From assembly GCF_000743705.1 (NCBI RefSeq), contig NZ_JQEZ01000005.1:180242-244241 (forward strand): DNA of 64,000 nt, read 5' to 3'. Position numbers and translations under genes: made by a program. The DNA comes from Ruegeria halocynthiae (GTDB lineage Bacteria > Pseudomonadota > Alphaproteobacteria > Rhodobacterales > Rhodobacteraceae). Below, piece after piece: positions 55,518 to 64,000 of the stretch. Every line of letters starts with the position of its first letter. The stretch's first letter is position 1. The notes under the pieces were generated by a model, which saw only the letters and a list, made by a program, of their open reading frames with translations, was not told the origin of the DNA and did no database searches.

Positions 55518-55589
55518 GGTGACTCTCGGACTTGTTCGGGTCTCTGTCTTAATACGTCTGCGCGGCTGGCGCTACAGGGTAATTGCGGT

Positions 55590-56294
55590 TTAGGCCGCAG
55601 GTCGCACATCGGCCCAAATCGGCAGGTGATCCGAGGCAATATGCGCGGGCCGCGCGTCGTGTACGCCATGCAACACCGCCTCAAGCCCCGCGCCCAGCGC
55701 GATCCGGTCCAGCGCCCCCAGCGGCTGTGCGGCCGGAAAGCTGGCGACCGGCGGCAGAAACCGCATATCCGGGGCCAGATGATCCAGAACCGGTTGCCGC
55801 GACCATTCGTTGAAGTCCCCCGCCCAGACGGTTGGCATCGCATCCAGCCCGGAATCGCAGTGGCGAATATGGGTGATCTGCCGACGCCGCGACGCGGGCA
55901 GCAGCCCCAGATGCATCCCCATCACCCGCAGCGGCCCGATCTGGGTATCGAATTCCACCCGCACAGCCCCCCGGGGTTCCAACCCCGGCAAATCGTGATG
56001 GCCTGTCTGCCGCACCCGGATGGCATCGCCGCGCCAGATCATCGCGTTGCCGTGCCAGCCCAGGCTGCCTGCGCCCCCCAAATCGACAACCTGCCACCCG
56101 GCCTCATCCAGCATGAAATGCGGCAGGGCGGCCGGGCGCGGCGGCAGGCGTTTGTCGGCCTCTTGCAGCACCACGATATCGGCCTTCATGCCGTCGATGA
56201 CCTGCATGATGCGTTGCGGCTGCCGCCGAAAATCAAGGCCGACGCATTTCTGAATATTGTAACTGGCGATGCGCAGAGTTGAAGGATGGGTCAT
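55590..56294 (-). CDS. Endonuclease/exonuclease/phosphatase family protein
   Basis: 234 aa. The fold is recognised by LRIASYNIQKCVG at the start, IVVLQEADKRLPP (catalytic Glu) near 40, VMGMHLGLLPASRR near 120 and WAGDFNEWS near 155, with DHLPIWAD near the C terminus supplying His. Members are sphingomyelinase/DNase-like hydrolases; the substrate here is not known. Single gene on the minus strand, following the cupin gene at 56343 in the same direction. Confidence 0.9.
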   Translation of the reverse strand: MTHPSTLRIASYNIQKCVGLDFRRQPQRIMQVIDGMKADIVVLQEADKRLPPRPAALPHFMLDEAGWQVVDLGGAGSLGWHGNAMIWRGDAIRVRQTGHHDLPGLEPRGAVRVEFDTQIGPLRVMGMHLGLLPASRRRQITHIRHCDSGLDAMPTVWAGDFNEWSRQPVLDHLAPDMRFLPPVASFPAAQPLGALDRIALGAGLEAVLHGVHDARPAHIASDHLPIWADVRPAA

Positions 56295-56342
56295 AAAGAT
56301 CCTGTGATTGACATGATACGGTCCCGTAGAACCCGATTTCTT

Positions 56343-56705
56343 TCAAAACTGCGTAATCATCAGATTGGCCGGCTCGTCCCCTTCGGCAGATGAGGCATGG
56401 CCCGTTCCGGTGACATCTTCGGCCCAGAACAGATCGCCAGCCGTAAAATCCCGCACCTCGCCCGATCCGGCCTGAACACGGAACCTGCCCGACAGAACCG
56501 TTGCCAGTTGACGGTTGGGAGAGCGGTGCTGAACCCCTTTCCACCCCGCAGGCAGTGACAGGAAGACAAAGCGCGATGCGTCATATTCCTGAGAGACTAG
56601 AAACGGGTTGGCGGGTGGGGCAAAACTCTTGAGCTCGGCATCAATATCGCGGTCTTCAAAATAGGAAACACCGTCCGCGTCTTCCAGCAAGATCGAATAG
56701 CGCAT
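56343..56705 (-). CDS. Cupin domain protein
   Basis: 120 aa, small beta-barrel with WKGVQHRSPNRQLATVLSGRFRVQ near 55-78 and GDLFWAEDVTGTGHAS near 91-106, the cupin signature (His-rich motif 1 and G-x-L-F-x-x-x motif 2). Metal ligands are mostly His/Glu in those segments. Function unknown. Followed by an intergenic gap of 132 bases to SelO with no gene seen. Confidence 0.87.
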   Translation of the reverse strand: MRYSILLEDADGVSYFEDRDIDAELKSFAPPANPFLVSQEYDASRFVFLSLPAGWKGVQHRSPNRQLATVLSGRFRVQAGSGEVRDFTAGDLFWAEDVTGTGHASSAEGDEPANLMITQF

Positions 56706-56837
56706 TATATGCTCCTTAAAACAAATCTGAAAAATCCAGCAGTGTTACCCCTGCACCCATTATGCAGCATTCTTTCAGGATGGTAAGCCGCTGTCGTTTC
56801 CCCCAGACAAACGTCAACTTTGGCAATCCATCGGCCC

Positions 56838-58256
56838 CTAAGTCCCGCAGAACGTCGCATGGACGACTTCGCTTTTGGTCGGTGGGCGTGTCAGGTCGTC
56901 GGCCTCGGGCTGATCCTCATAAGGCTGTGCGAGTACCGTGTTCAATCTGTGGAATGGGGTGTAATCGCCTTGCACGGCGGCCTCGATCATCTGCTCAACC
57001 CGGTGATTGCGCGGGATGAAGGCCGGGTTTGCCGCCGTCATGGTTGCCACCGGGTCGCCCTCTTGGCTCAAACGCGCCTGCCAGCCGTCCGACCATTCGT
57101 CAAAGGCTTCGGGGTTCAGGAACTGATCACGGGCCTTATCACCGCCCAGCGCCCGGAAAGTGTTGGTGAAATCGGCCTGGTTTTGCGCCATCCGCGTCAG
57201 CAGGTCCGAAATCAGCGCCTCGTCACCTTTGTCTTCGGTGGTCAGCCCGATCTTGGCCCGGAAACGCCTCAGCCAGTTCTTCTGCAACAGATCGGGCATG
57301 GCGTGCACGATCTCGGTCGCCTCTTCCACGGCGGCGTCTTTGTCTTTCATCTGTTGGATCAACGACGTCGCCAGCTGGGCGACATTCCACACCGCGATGT
57401 CTGGCTGGTTGGAATAGGCATAGCGCCCCATCCGGTCGATCGAACTGAAAACAGTATTCGGGTGATAGCTGTCCATAAAGGCACACGGGCCATAATCGAT
57501 CGTCTCACCCGCAATCGAGCAATTGTCGGTGTTCATCACCCCGTGAATAAAGCCCACGCTCATCCATCCCGCGATCAGCTCGGCCTGCGATTGCACAACG
57601 CCGCGCAACAGCCCCATGGGACCATCCGCGCCGGGGTAATGACGTTCGATGGCGTATTCCGTCAGCCGGTGCAGACTGTCCATCTGCCCCCGCGCGGCAA
57701 AGACCTGAAACGTGCCCACGCGCAGGTGGCTTTGCGCTACACGGGTCAGCACAGCGCCGGGCATCGGCTCTTCGCGCCGCACGACCTCTCCGGTTTCTAC
57801 TGCCGCCAAAGCGCGCGTGGTCGGGATGCCCAGCGCGTGCATCGCTTCGGACACCACATATTCCCGCAACACCGGCCCCAACCAGGCGCGCCCGTCACCT
57901 TGGCGGCTGAACGGTGTCGGCCCTGACCCTTTCAACTGAATATCGCGCCGAAGACCGTCCGCCCCGACCGTCTCACCCAGCAGCACGGCACGCCCGTCCC
58001 CAAGCTGAGGGTTGTAATTGCCGAACTGATGCCCGGAATACAGCTGCGCAATCGGCTCTGCCCCATCCGGCAGCGTGTTTCCGGCAAAGGTCTCGGCCAT
58101 CTCAGGCACGTCGCCCGGAGAAATCCGCAGGATCTGCGCCAGGTCGTTGTTAAACGCGATCAGTTGCGGCGCGCGCACAGGAACCGGCGCCTGCCGTGCG
58201 AAAAAGCTGTCGGGAAGGCGGGCGTAGCTGTTGTCAAACGGGATCATAAGGGTCAT
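56838..58256 (-). CDS. selO: Protein adenylyltransferase SelO
   Basis: 472 aa. SelO is a pseudokinase that transfers AMP to proteins in redox homeostasis. Diagnostic: [18 protein letters not shown] near 87-104, [36 protein letters not shown] near 118-153, and the segment [21 protein letters not shown] near 230-250. It ends in TFCGT, the C-terminal Cys place of bacterial SelO. The start is the ATG giving [21 protein letters not shown] is an alternative. Divergent from the DUF985 cupin gene. Full length. Confidence 0.95.
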   Translation of the reverse strand: MTLMIPFDNSYARLPDSFFARQAPVPVRAPQLIAFNNDLAQILRISPGDVPEMAETFAGNTLPDGAEPIAQLYSGHQFGNYNPQLGDGRAVLLGETVGADGLRRDIQLKGSGPTPFSRQGDGRAWLGPVLREYVVSEAMHALGIPTTRALAAVETGEVVRREEPMPGAVLTRVAQSHLRVGTFQVFAARGQMDSLHRLTEYAIERHYPGADGPMGLLRGVVQSQAELIAGWMSVGFIHGVMNTDNCSIAGETIDYGPCAFMDSYHPNTVFSSIDRMGRYAYSNQPDIAVWNVAQLATSLIQQMKDKDAAVEEATEIVHAMPDLLQKNWLRRFRAKIGLTTEDKGDEALISDLLTRMAQNQADFTNTFRALGGDKARDQFLNPEAFDEWSDGWQARLSQEGDPVATMTAANPAFIPRNHRVEQMIEAAVQGDYTPFHRLNTVLAQPYEDQPEADDLTRPPTKSEVVHATFCGT

Positions 58257-58344
58257 GCGGCAAACATATTGCTGAAACGCACGAATACCATAGCGGATCG
58301 CCCGCCCGCGTGCATAATCGCCCCGAACAACGCACGAGGCCCGG

Positions 58345-58764
58345 ATGACCGCGCAAGAGATCATCGACCACCTGAAACTGGCCCCTCATCCCGAGGGCGG
58401 CTGGTTCCGCGAAACATGGCGGGCGGAAAACGAAGGCCGCGCGACAGGCACCTGCATCTACTTCCTGCTACAGGCCGGTGAAAGCAGCCATTGGCACCGT
58501 GTCGACGCGACCGAAATCTGGCTGTACCACTCTGGCGCGCCGCTGACCCTGTCGCTCAGCGCCACTGATGACGGCCCCGCCACCGATCATCTGCTGACCC
58601 CGGACCTTTCGCAAGGTTCGCCGCAACTGATCGTGCCCCAAAACCACTGGCAGGCGGCACGAACGGCCGGAGAGTATACGCTGGTCAGTTGCACCGTCTC
58701 ACCTGGGTTTGAGTTTGACGGCTTTGAACTGGCCGCGCCCGGGTTTGACATTGCGCGCGGGTAA
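58345..58764 (+). CDS. DUF985 cupin family protein
   Basis: 139 aa. [24 protein letters not shown] at the start, [25 protein letters not shown] near 40-65 and [16 protein letters not shown] near the C terminus define the DUF985 beta-barrel family. Biochemical function unknown. It starts 88 bases from SelO in the opposite direction and is followed by the desaturase gene after three bases. Confidence 0.92.
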   Translation: MTAQEIIDHLKLAPHPEGGWFRETWRAENEGRATGTCIYFLLQAGESSHWHRVDATEIWLYHSGAPLTLSLSATDDGPATDHLLTPDLSQGSPQLIVPQNHWQAARTAGEYTLVSCTVSPGFEFDGFELAAPGFDIARG

Positions 58765-58767
58765 GGC

Positions 58768-59658
58768 GTGGACCATCGCGCCCTCATAGCGTCCCTCCCA
58801 CCCGAGGCGAAAGACAGCCTTCAGCGACGGTCGGACACAGCCGGGCTGCGCCATCTTGTGCTTTATGGAGCGGCGATGGCGGGAACCACCGCATATATCG
58901 CGGCAGGAAACCCGCTGTGGCCGCTGTTTATCCTTCCTCAGGGTATCCTGCTGGTTTTCCTATTCACCCTAAGCCATGAATGCACCCATAAAACGCCGTT
59001 TCGCAGCGGTTGGCTGAATGACGTAATCGGGCATCTTGTTTCCATCCCCATTGCCCTGCCTTTTATATGGTTTCGGTACTTTCACCTGGCGCATCACAAA
59101 TGGACCAATCGCCCGGACAAAGACCCCGAACTGGCAGGCAAACCCCGGCCCGGGAATTGGCCCGAGCTGCTGCTGTACCTCAGCGGGCTGCCGTATTGGG
59201 CGGGGATGTCCAGGGTTCTGATTCAAAACGCCGTTGGCCGGATCGATGCCCCATACCTTCCGGCCCGCCAACACCGTGCCATGCGTATCGAGGCGCGCCT
59301 GCTGCTTGGCTTCTACGCCATCGCATTTCTCAGCCTGTTCTATTCGTCGGCTCTGTTCTGGCTCTGGGTTTGTCCGGTTCTGATCTGCCAACCGTTTCTG
59401 CGGCTTTACCTTCTGGCCGAGCACGGCTTGTGCCCCCCGGTCGCCAATATGCTTGAAAACTCACGTACCACATTCACCAACCGTATCGTCCGGTTTCTGG
59501 CCTGGAACATGCCCTACCACGCCGAGCATCACGCCTTTCCCAATGTGCCATTCCACCAGCTGCCTGCGTTGCACGACTGGACCCGGTCGCATCTTAAATC
59601 GACTTCTGATGGGTACTCTGAGTTTACGGCAGACTACGTGAACTCTCTACGGTACTGA
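58768..59658 (+). CDS. Fatty acid desaturase
   Basis: 296 aa from a GTG start three bases after the DUF985 stop. The three His boxes are HECTHK near 70, HLAHHKWTN near 105 and [19 protein letters not shown] near 250, with four or more membrane helices between. It is a membrane di-iron desaturase, probably acting on acyl chains. Its 3' end overlaps anmK by 35 bases on the other strand. Confidence 0.9.
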   Translation: MDHRALIASLPPEAKDSLQRRSDTAGLRHLVLYGAAMAGTTAYIAAGNPLWPLFILPQGILLVFLFTLSHECTHKTPFRSGWLNDVIGHLVSIPIALPFIWFRYFHLAHHKWTNRPDKDPELAGKPRPGNWPELLLYLSGLPYWAGMSRVLIQNAVGRIDAPYLPARQHRAMRIEARLLLGFYAIAFLSLFYSSALFWLWVCPVLICQPFLRLYLLAEHGLCPPVANMLENSRTTFTNRIVRFLAWNMPYHAEHHAFPNVPFHQLPALHDWTRSHLKSTSDGYSEFTADYVNSLRY

Positions 59659-60754
59659 CAACACCGCCACCAACCAGCGCCTTGACCCCGGTGGTACCGG
59701 GACATGACGTTGGCAGCCCACGGGCCACACGCACCGCCAGATAAGCAAAGGCCTGCGCCTCAAGCATGTCTCCGTCCAGTCCCACTGCCTCGACCGGTTC
59801 GACCGGGCAATCCAACGAGACGCGCAGCATCTCCATCAATACGGGATTATGCCGCCCCCCCCCTGTTACCAACACGCGGGAGGGCGGTTTGGGGCAATGC
59901 TCCATCCCCTGCACCACACCTGCGGCGCACATACCGGTCAGCGTCGCCACCGCGTCAGCGTCGCTGAGTTCTTTGACCAGCCCGATCATCTCGGCAAAGT
60001 CATTACGGTCCAGCGACTTCGGCGGCAGGCGGTTAAAGAACGGCTCGGCCAGAAACAACTCAAGCGCGCCGGTTTCCACGGTCCCACCCCGCGCCACCGC
60101 GCCATCGCGGTCCATCGGCAGGCCAAGGCGCGCCTGCATCAGATCATCGACCGGCGCATTGGCCGGACCGGTGTCAAAAGCCAGCAGCGCGCCGGGGGCT
60201 TCGGGACCGTCAAAGCTTGGGTCGACATAAGTCAGGTTCCCGACCCCGCCCAGATTCAGGAAACACAAGGGGGCATCGGCCTCGATCCATTTGGCACAGG
60301 CAAAATGATAAAACGGCGCCAGTGGCGCGCCTTCGCCGCCCATAGAGACGTCATCGCTGCGAAAATCCCAGACCACAGGTACGCCAAGCGCCTGTGCAAG
60401 CCCCTTGCCATCGCCCACCTGCAACGTCCCGCGCCCTTGGGGTTCATGCGCAAGGGTCTGGCCGTGAAAGCCGATCAGATCGACCTCTTCAAACTCGGAC
60501 AGAACCTCGGCATGGGCAAAGGTGACCAATTCGGCCGCCTTATCGACCATGGGTCCCTGCCATTGCCCCAACGCACCGCGCAGGTCGGTGCGTTCGGCCT
60601 TGGTATAGGCGCGATAGTCGCTGGGGCCAAAGCCGAAAATCCTGTGCCCATCGGTTTCGACCACAGCGGCGTCCACCCCATCCAGCGACGTACCGGACAT
60701 TGCCCCCAATGCCCTGATCGCCCCAACTTTCCTGATGGATTGGCCCACGCTCAC
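59624..60754 (-). CDS. anmK: Anhydro-N-acetylmuramic acid kinase
   Basis: 376 aa. Phosphorylates and opens 1,6-anhydro-MurNAc in cell-wall recycling. [20 protein letters not shown] near 17-37 is the signature; [24 protein letters not shown] near 95-118 and [16 protein letters not shown] near 194-209 also match. GTG start; Met19 is an alternative. The convergent overlap with the desaturase is 35 bases. Divergent from the MFS carrier. Confidence 0.95.
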   Translation of the reverse strand: MSVGQSIRKVGAIRALGAMSGTSLDGVDAAVVETDGHRIFGFGPSDYRAYTKAERTDLRGALGQWQGPMVDKAAELVTFAHAEVLSEFEEVDLIGFHGQTLAHEPQGRGTLQVGDGKGLAQALGVPVVWDFRSDDVSMGGEGAPLAPFYHFACAKWIEADAPLCFLNLGGVGNLTYVDPSFDGPEAPGALLAFDTGPANAPVDDLMQARLGLPMDRDGAVARGGTVETGALELFLAEPFFNRLPPKSLDRNDFAEMIGLVKELSDADAVATLTGMCAAGVVQGMEHCPKPPSRVLVTGGGRHNPVLMEMLRVSLDCPVEPVEAVGLDGDMLEAQAFAYLAVRVARGLPTSCPGTTGVKALVGGGVVSTVESSRSLP

Positions 60755-61056
60755 CTCATTTCCGTTTTTTGTCTTCTACCACACCGATTGACGGGTACGG
60801 CGCGCTCAACCTGCCTTTTTCCCCAATCACAAAGCAACCCACATCACCCGGCGGGCGCGGTTTTTGACGCCACTTGGGCGCAGAGGCCACATTGCTTTGG
60901 CGGATACAGATCCCTGCACTCACCCTACGGTGACAGTTGCAACCCTCCGCAGCCTGAGTAACCATTGCCCAAACCCCACCCTACGCACAGGAAATCACTG
61001 GCGCCGCGTGGTGAAATGATCATGAATGACATGACCTGGACCAAAGCGAACAGAAC
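60755..61056. other. 302-base divergent region between anmK and the MFS gene
   Basis: No convincing gene. It holds the anmK and MFS promoters. The last ~40 bases contain a short ATG-started frame ([14 protein letters not shown]) whose stop overlaps the MFS ATG; no strong Shine-Dalgarno is seen. Confidence 0.5.
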
Positions 61057-61060
61057 ATGA
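61016..61060 (+). CDS. Possible leader peptide upstream of the MFS gene
   Basis: 14 codons, [14 protein letters not shown], ending on a TGA that overlaps the ATG of the MFS gene. This would couple MFS translation to the leader. No RBS is evident, so it may be chance. Confidence 0.25.
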   Translation: MIMNDMTWTKANRT

Positions 61061-62322
61061 CGGACACGCAAACCCCCAGACAACCATCGCAAGGCCGCAA
61101 TTATCAGTTGATCTTCTGGTCCGGGTCACTGGCTACGATTGGCGGGCAGTTGGTGAACCCCAATCTGGTGCTGCCTTTTCTGTATCTGGCTTTGGGGGCG
61201 CCCACATTTTTCGCGGGCATGTTGCTGCCCTTCGTCACCGGCGCGCGTCTGATCGCGGAAATCTTTGTGTCGCCATTCATCAACCGGGTGACCCGCGCGA
61301 AACTTGCGGTCTATGTGCCCAATATCATGACCGCTTTGGTTTTGTCCGTGGTGGCGCTGTTCGCAACGAACCTGCCCCGGATCATGATCGTAATGCTGTT
61401 CCTGGCGACTGCGGTTGTCATGGGGTTGTGTCAGGGGATCGCCAGCCTGGGTACCAGCCAGATTTACGGCATTTCCGTCCCGGATGCGAAACGCAACCGG
61501 ATGGTCTTTGCCCAGGCGACGATCTCGGGGGTTTTGGCCATCGTCATCGTCTGGCTGACACGGGACCTGCTGGCCTCGGACCAGCCGATGCAGCGCCATA
61601 TCGTTGTCCTGTGGTGCGGTGTCTTTGCCATGTTCGCCGCCGGCATCAGCTTTGCCGGTGTGCGCCTGCTGGAAGAAGAACCTGCCCGCGCGCCCGCCCC
61701 GAAGAAAAAGCCCAAACCCCTGGCCGAGCTGGCGACGGGTTTCAAAACCGGCATGGCCTATCCGTGGTATCGAAAATTTCTGACGGCGCGGTTGCTTTGT
61801 GTCTCGGTCGAACTGGCGATGCCGTTCTACACGATCCACGCCGCGACATTCCATGTGGGCACCAAACATTCCCTCAGCTATTTTGTCATCGCGGCCAGCG
61901 CCGGCGTGGTGATCGGGTCACTTCTTTGGGGTTGGCTCAGCGGGCGCATTTCGGTCAAACCGGTGATGTGGCTGGGATGTATGATCTCAACCGTTTCGGC
62001 CATTCTTGCGCTGGTCTTCACCTTCCTGGGCTATGCGCAGGATGTCTGGCTTTACGCGCTGATCATCCTGTTGCTGTCGCTGGGCGGGAACGGTGTGATC
62101 TATGGGCGCTATCTGTACATCATTGACATGACCGGAGAAAAGGAACGCCCCTATCTGGTTGCGTTGGGCGATGTCAGCGCCGGTCTGATCGGTATGGTCT
62201 TTGCCGCCATCCTTGGCGCTGTGGCACATCTGCACGATCCGGTCACCCCGATCTTTGCGCTGGCAGTGCTGAACCTGATCGCGATGCTTTACGCCTTTCG
62301 CCTGCCACCAACCAAAAGCTGA
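61057..62322 (+). CDS. MFS transporter
   Basis: 421 aa, twelve hydrophobic helices. [31 protein letters not shown] near 27-57 opens the first half; a charged loop [20 protein letters not shown] near 208-228 separates the halves; [24 protein letters not shown] near 270-294 follows. It belongs to the general MFS without a clear subfamily; substrate unknown. It overlaps the leader-like frame. TyrS follows after about 90 bases. Confidence 0.87.
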   Translation: MTDTQTPRQPSQGRNYQLIFWSGSLATIGGQLVNPNLVLPFLYLALGAPTFFAGMLLPFVTGARLIAEIFVSPFINRVTRAKLAVYVPNIMTALVLSVVALFATNLPRIMIVMLFLATAVVMGLCQGIASLGTSQIYGISVPDAKRNRMVFAQATISGVLAIVIVWLTRDLLASDQPMQRHIVVLWCGVFAMFAAGISFAGVRLLEEEPARAPAPKKKPKPLAELATGFKTGMAYPWYRKFLTARLLCVSVELAMPFYTIHAATFHVGTKHSLSYFVIAASAGVVIGSLLWGWLSGRISVKPVMWLGCMISTVSAILALVFTFLGYAQDVWLYALIILLLSLGGNGVIYGRYLYIIDMTGEKERPYLVALGDVSAGLIGMVFAAILGAVAHLHDPVTPIFALAVLNLIAMLYAFRLPPTKS

Positions 62323-62414
62323 CACAGGCGGCGGTTTTCTTGGAAAAGGTGCCTTTTCCTTGTGCAGCCCGCCGCCTATACAGTGCCCCGCAACATCAAC
62401 CCCGAGGGCACGAT

Positions 62415-63668
62415 ATGACCTACCACCCCAAGTCGGATTTCATCGCCACGATGATCGAGCGCGGCTTTCTTGCCGACTGCACCGATTATCAGGGCCTTGA
62501 CGAAGCGCTGATCAGCGGGTGCCAGTCTGCCTATATCGGGTTCGATGCCACGGCAAAATCTCTGCATGTGGGCAGCCTGATCCAGATCATGATGCTGCGC
62601 TGGTTCCAGAAAACCGGCCACAAGCCGATCACCCTGATGGGTGGCGGCACCACCAAGGTGGGTGATCCGTCCTTCCGCTCGGATGAACGCCCCCTGCTGG
62701 GCCCCGAACAGATCGACGCCAATATCGCGGGCATCAAGAAAGTGTTCTCGGCCTATATCGACTATGACACAGATGCCGAAAACGCCGCTCTGATGCTGAA
62801 CAACGCGGAATGGCTGGACGATCTGAACTACCTCGATTTCCTGCGCGATATCGGGCGGCATTTTTCGGTCAACCGGATGTTGGCGTTTGAATCGGTGAAA
62901 TCCCGGCTGGACCGCGAACAGTCGCTGTCCTTCCTGGAATTCAACTACATGATCCTGCAGGCCTATGACTTCCTGGAACTGAACCGCCGCTATGGCTGCG
63001 TTCTGCAACTGGGCGGCAGCGACCAGTGGGGCAACATCATCAACGGCATCGACCTGACCCGCCGCGTGCTGGATCATGAAATCTATGGCCTGACCTCGCC
63101 CCTGCTGACCACCAGCGACGGCAAGAAGATGGGAAAATCACAGGACGGGGCCGTCTGGCTGAACGCCGAGATGCGTTCACCTTATGAGTTCTGGCAGTTC
63201 TGGCGCAACACAACGGATGCCGACGTGGGCCGGTTCCTGAAGCTGTATACCGAACTGCCCGTGGACGAATGCGACCGGCTGGGCGCGTTGCAAGGGTCCG
63301 AGATCAACGAGGCCAAGATCCGCCTGGCCAATGAGGTCACGACCCTGTCGCACGGACCCGAGGCTGCGGCCACGGCCGAGGCCACAGCCCGCGAGGTCTT
63401 TGAAAAAGGCGGTGTGGGCGACGATCTGCCCACCCTGACACTCAGCGCGGATGATCTGGGTGATGGCATGTCCATCGTGCAGTTGATCGTGAAATCCGGT
63501 CTAGCGAAATCGGGCAAAGAGGCCAAGCGCCTGATCGCCGAGAATGGCGCCAAACTGGACGACGCTCCGCTGACGGATGCCGGGCTTATGATCGACGCGG
63601 CGGCGCTGTCCTCACCTATAAAGCTGAGCGCGGGCAAAAAGCGCCACGCGTTGGTGCAACTGGGTTAA
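62415..63668 (+). CDS. tyrS: Tyrosyl-tRNA synthetase
   Basis: 417 aa class I aminoacyl-tRNA synthetase. [21 protein letters not shown] near 35-55 contains the HIGH-type HVGS; the KMSKS-type KKMGKSQDG is near 235. The C-terminal S4 domain is seen from ~350 ([20 protein letters not shown]). The start [13 protein letters not shown] was chosen by homology over an upstream in-frame Met. Full length. Terminator follows. Confidence 0.97.
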   Translation: MTYHPKSDFIATMIERGFLADCTDYQGLDEALISGCQSAYIGFDATAKSLHVGSLIQIMMLRWFQKTGHKPITLMGGGTTKVGDPSFRSDERPLLGPEQIDANIAGIKKVFSAYIDYDTDAENAALMLNNAEWLDDLNYLDFLRDIGRHFSVNRMLAFESVKSRLDREQSLSFLEFNYMILQAYDFLELNRRYGCVLQLGGSDQWGNIINGIDLTRRVLDHEIYGLTSPLLTTSDGKKMGKSQDGAVWLNAEMRSPYEFWQFWRNTTDADVGRFLKLYTELPVDECDRLGALQGSEINEAKIRLANEVTTLSHGPEAAATAEATAREVFEKGGVGDDLPTLTLSADDLGDGMSIVQLIVKSGLAKSGKEAKRLIAENGAKLDDAPLTDAGLMIDAAALSSPIKLSAGKKRHALVQLG

Positions 63669-63691
63669 GCAAGCGTTGAACTGAAACGAAA

Positions 63692-63717
63692 AACGGCCAC
63701 CCAATTGGGTGGCCGTT
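63692..63717. terminator. Terminator hairpin after tyrS (bidirectional; stronger for the minus strand)
   Basis: Perfect 26-base palindrome, 13-base arms AACGGCCACCCAA/TTGGGTGGCCGTT. The minus strand has TTTTT after it, so it also ends the glycine-rich gene; only a weak T run follows on the plus strand. Confidence 0.85.
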
Positions 63718-63760
63718 AACGTTTCTGACGCGGTCAGTGACTTCACAAGCGTTCGTAAAG

Positions 63761-64000
63761 TTACCACTTTCCGCCTTTACCGTGACCGCCGCCGTGGCCG
63801 CCCTTGCCGCCGCCATGGCCACCTTTACCGTCGCCACCCTTGCCGCCGCCGTGGCCGCCCTTGCCGCCACCTTTGCCGTCGCCGTGGCCACCACCGTTGT
63901 TGCCGCCGTTGCCACCACCATTATTGCCGCCGTTGCCGCCGCCATTGTTGCCGCCGTTGCCGCCGCCATTGTTGCCGCCGTTGCCGCCGCCATTGTTGCC
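63761..64000 (-). CDS. Glycine-rich repeat protein, C-terminal part (5' end outside window)
   Basis: 79 visible codons before a TAA, running off the right edge. The part near the edge is a tandem of 8-residue units NNGGGNGG (24-nt period); the distal part is Gly with His, Lys and Asp (HGDGKGGGKGGHGGGKGG...HGKGGKW). Another frame gives a long Ala/Val protein, but this one ends cleanly in GKGGKW and has the expected low-complexity, possibly metal-binding or cell-surface character. The N terminus (signal, domain) is not visible, so function is open. Confidence 0.72.
   Translation of the reverse strand, partial: GNNGGGNGGNNGGGNGGNNGGGNGGNNGGGNGGNNGGGHGDGKGGGKGGHGGGKGGDGKGGHGGGKGGHGGGHGKGGKW
63929..64000. 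repeat. 24-nt tandem repeat coding for NNGGGNGG units
   Basis: Three units of 24 bases built from GCC, GTT and ATT triplets, continuing past the window edge. It is part of the glycine-rich gene. Confidence 0.8.

Noticed and set aside
57063..57926. Plus-strand frame opposite selO
   Set aside because: Shadow of selO; Arg/His-rich antisense composition.
63616..63993. Ala/Val-rich minus-strand frame over the glycine repeat
   Set aside because: Alternative reading of the repeat; it also overlaps the tyrS end and the terminator hairpin, whereas the Gly frame ends cleanly before them.
63929..64000. CRISPR-like array at the right edge
   Set aside because: The 24-base units are tandem and have no spacers; they encode NNGGGNGG.

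Overview
The window is GC-rich alphaproteobacterial chromosome, most like the Rhodobacteraceae (Roseobacter group, Ruegeria/Phaeobacter type). The evidence is the gene order (alr-mlaEF-pqiA-radA-cvpA-purF; tatABC; nlpD-pcm-surE; lptG-lptD-surA-pdxA-rsmA; prmC-prfA), a short intergenic repeat of a type I associate with roseobacters, present here in three copies, and protein families such as the DUF4167 protein, a Fur/Mur regulator and a carnitine dehydrogenase-thioesterase fusion. No rRNA, tRNA, IS element, prophage or CRISPR array was seen. Both ends cut genes: alr at the left, and a glycine-rich repeat protein at the right.

Layout. 1-6.1 kb: end of alanine racemase, the lipid-transport pair MlaE/MlaF, an AT-rich HEPN-like gene that looks inserted, a PqiA-like membrane protein, a coiled-coil membrane protein, RadA and CvpA. 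6.2-12.1 kb: a tiny CxxCxGxG protein, purF, an SDR, a DUF815 ATPase and tatABC on the minus strand. 12.3-17.2 kb: a small ABM-like protein with a WYL regulator behind a strong palindrome, then nlpD-like/pcm/surE and a lone ABC ATPase. 17.3-20.8 kb: ArsM-type methyltransferase, then an apparent NTF2-like/SDR/AlkC operon with a GTTC-N7-GTTC (LexA-type) site in front. 20.9-27.9 kb: prfC, a hypothetical gene, a DEAD-box helicase, an EamA exporter, a desaturase, DUF2061 and an XRE regulator.

28.0-32.9 kb is a carnitine catabolism locus: SDR, carnitine dehydrogenase fused to a thioesterase, an unexplained four-helix membrane protein, a BKACE-type dehydrocarnitine cleavage enzyme and a divergent CdhR-like AraC regulator. 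Together they would turn carnitine into glycine betaine plus acetoacetate. 32.9-42.6 kb: aldo/keto reductase, holC, pepA and the outer-membrane biogenesis operon lptG-lptD-surA-pdxA-rsmA. LptF, normally directly upstream of lptG, is absent; only a 37-codon frame stands in its place. 42.7-51.7 kb: DUF4167 protein, prmC-prfA, two small secreted or anchored proteins, two paralogous ureohydrolases with an M20 amidohydrolase, MazG, nucleoside hydrolase and a GNAT. 51.8-64 kb: a small lipoprotein, a second GNAT, enolase with a candidate LacI-type (CceR-like) operator, an EamA exporter, Fur/Mur, a nuclease-fold protein, cupins, SelO, a second desaturase, AnmK, an MFS carrier, TyrS and the glycine-rich protein.

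Most of the window is core chromosome. The parts deserving a second look are the HEPN-like insertion, the missing lptF, the candidate SOS operon with AlkC, the carnitine locus with its extra membrane protein, and several clean palindromes in divergent promoters. All family assignments come from reading motifs and were not checked against a database.
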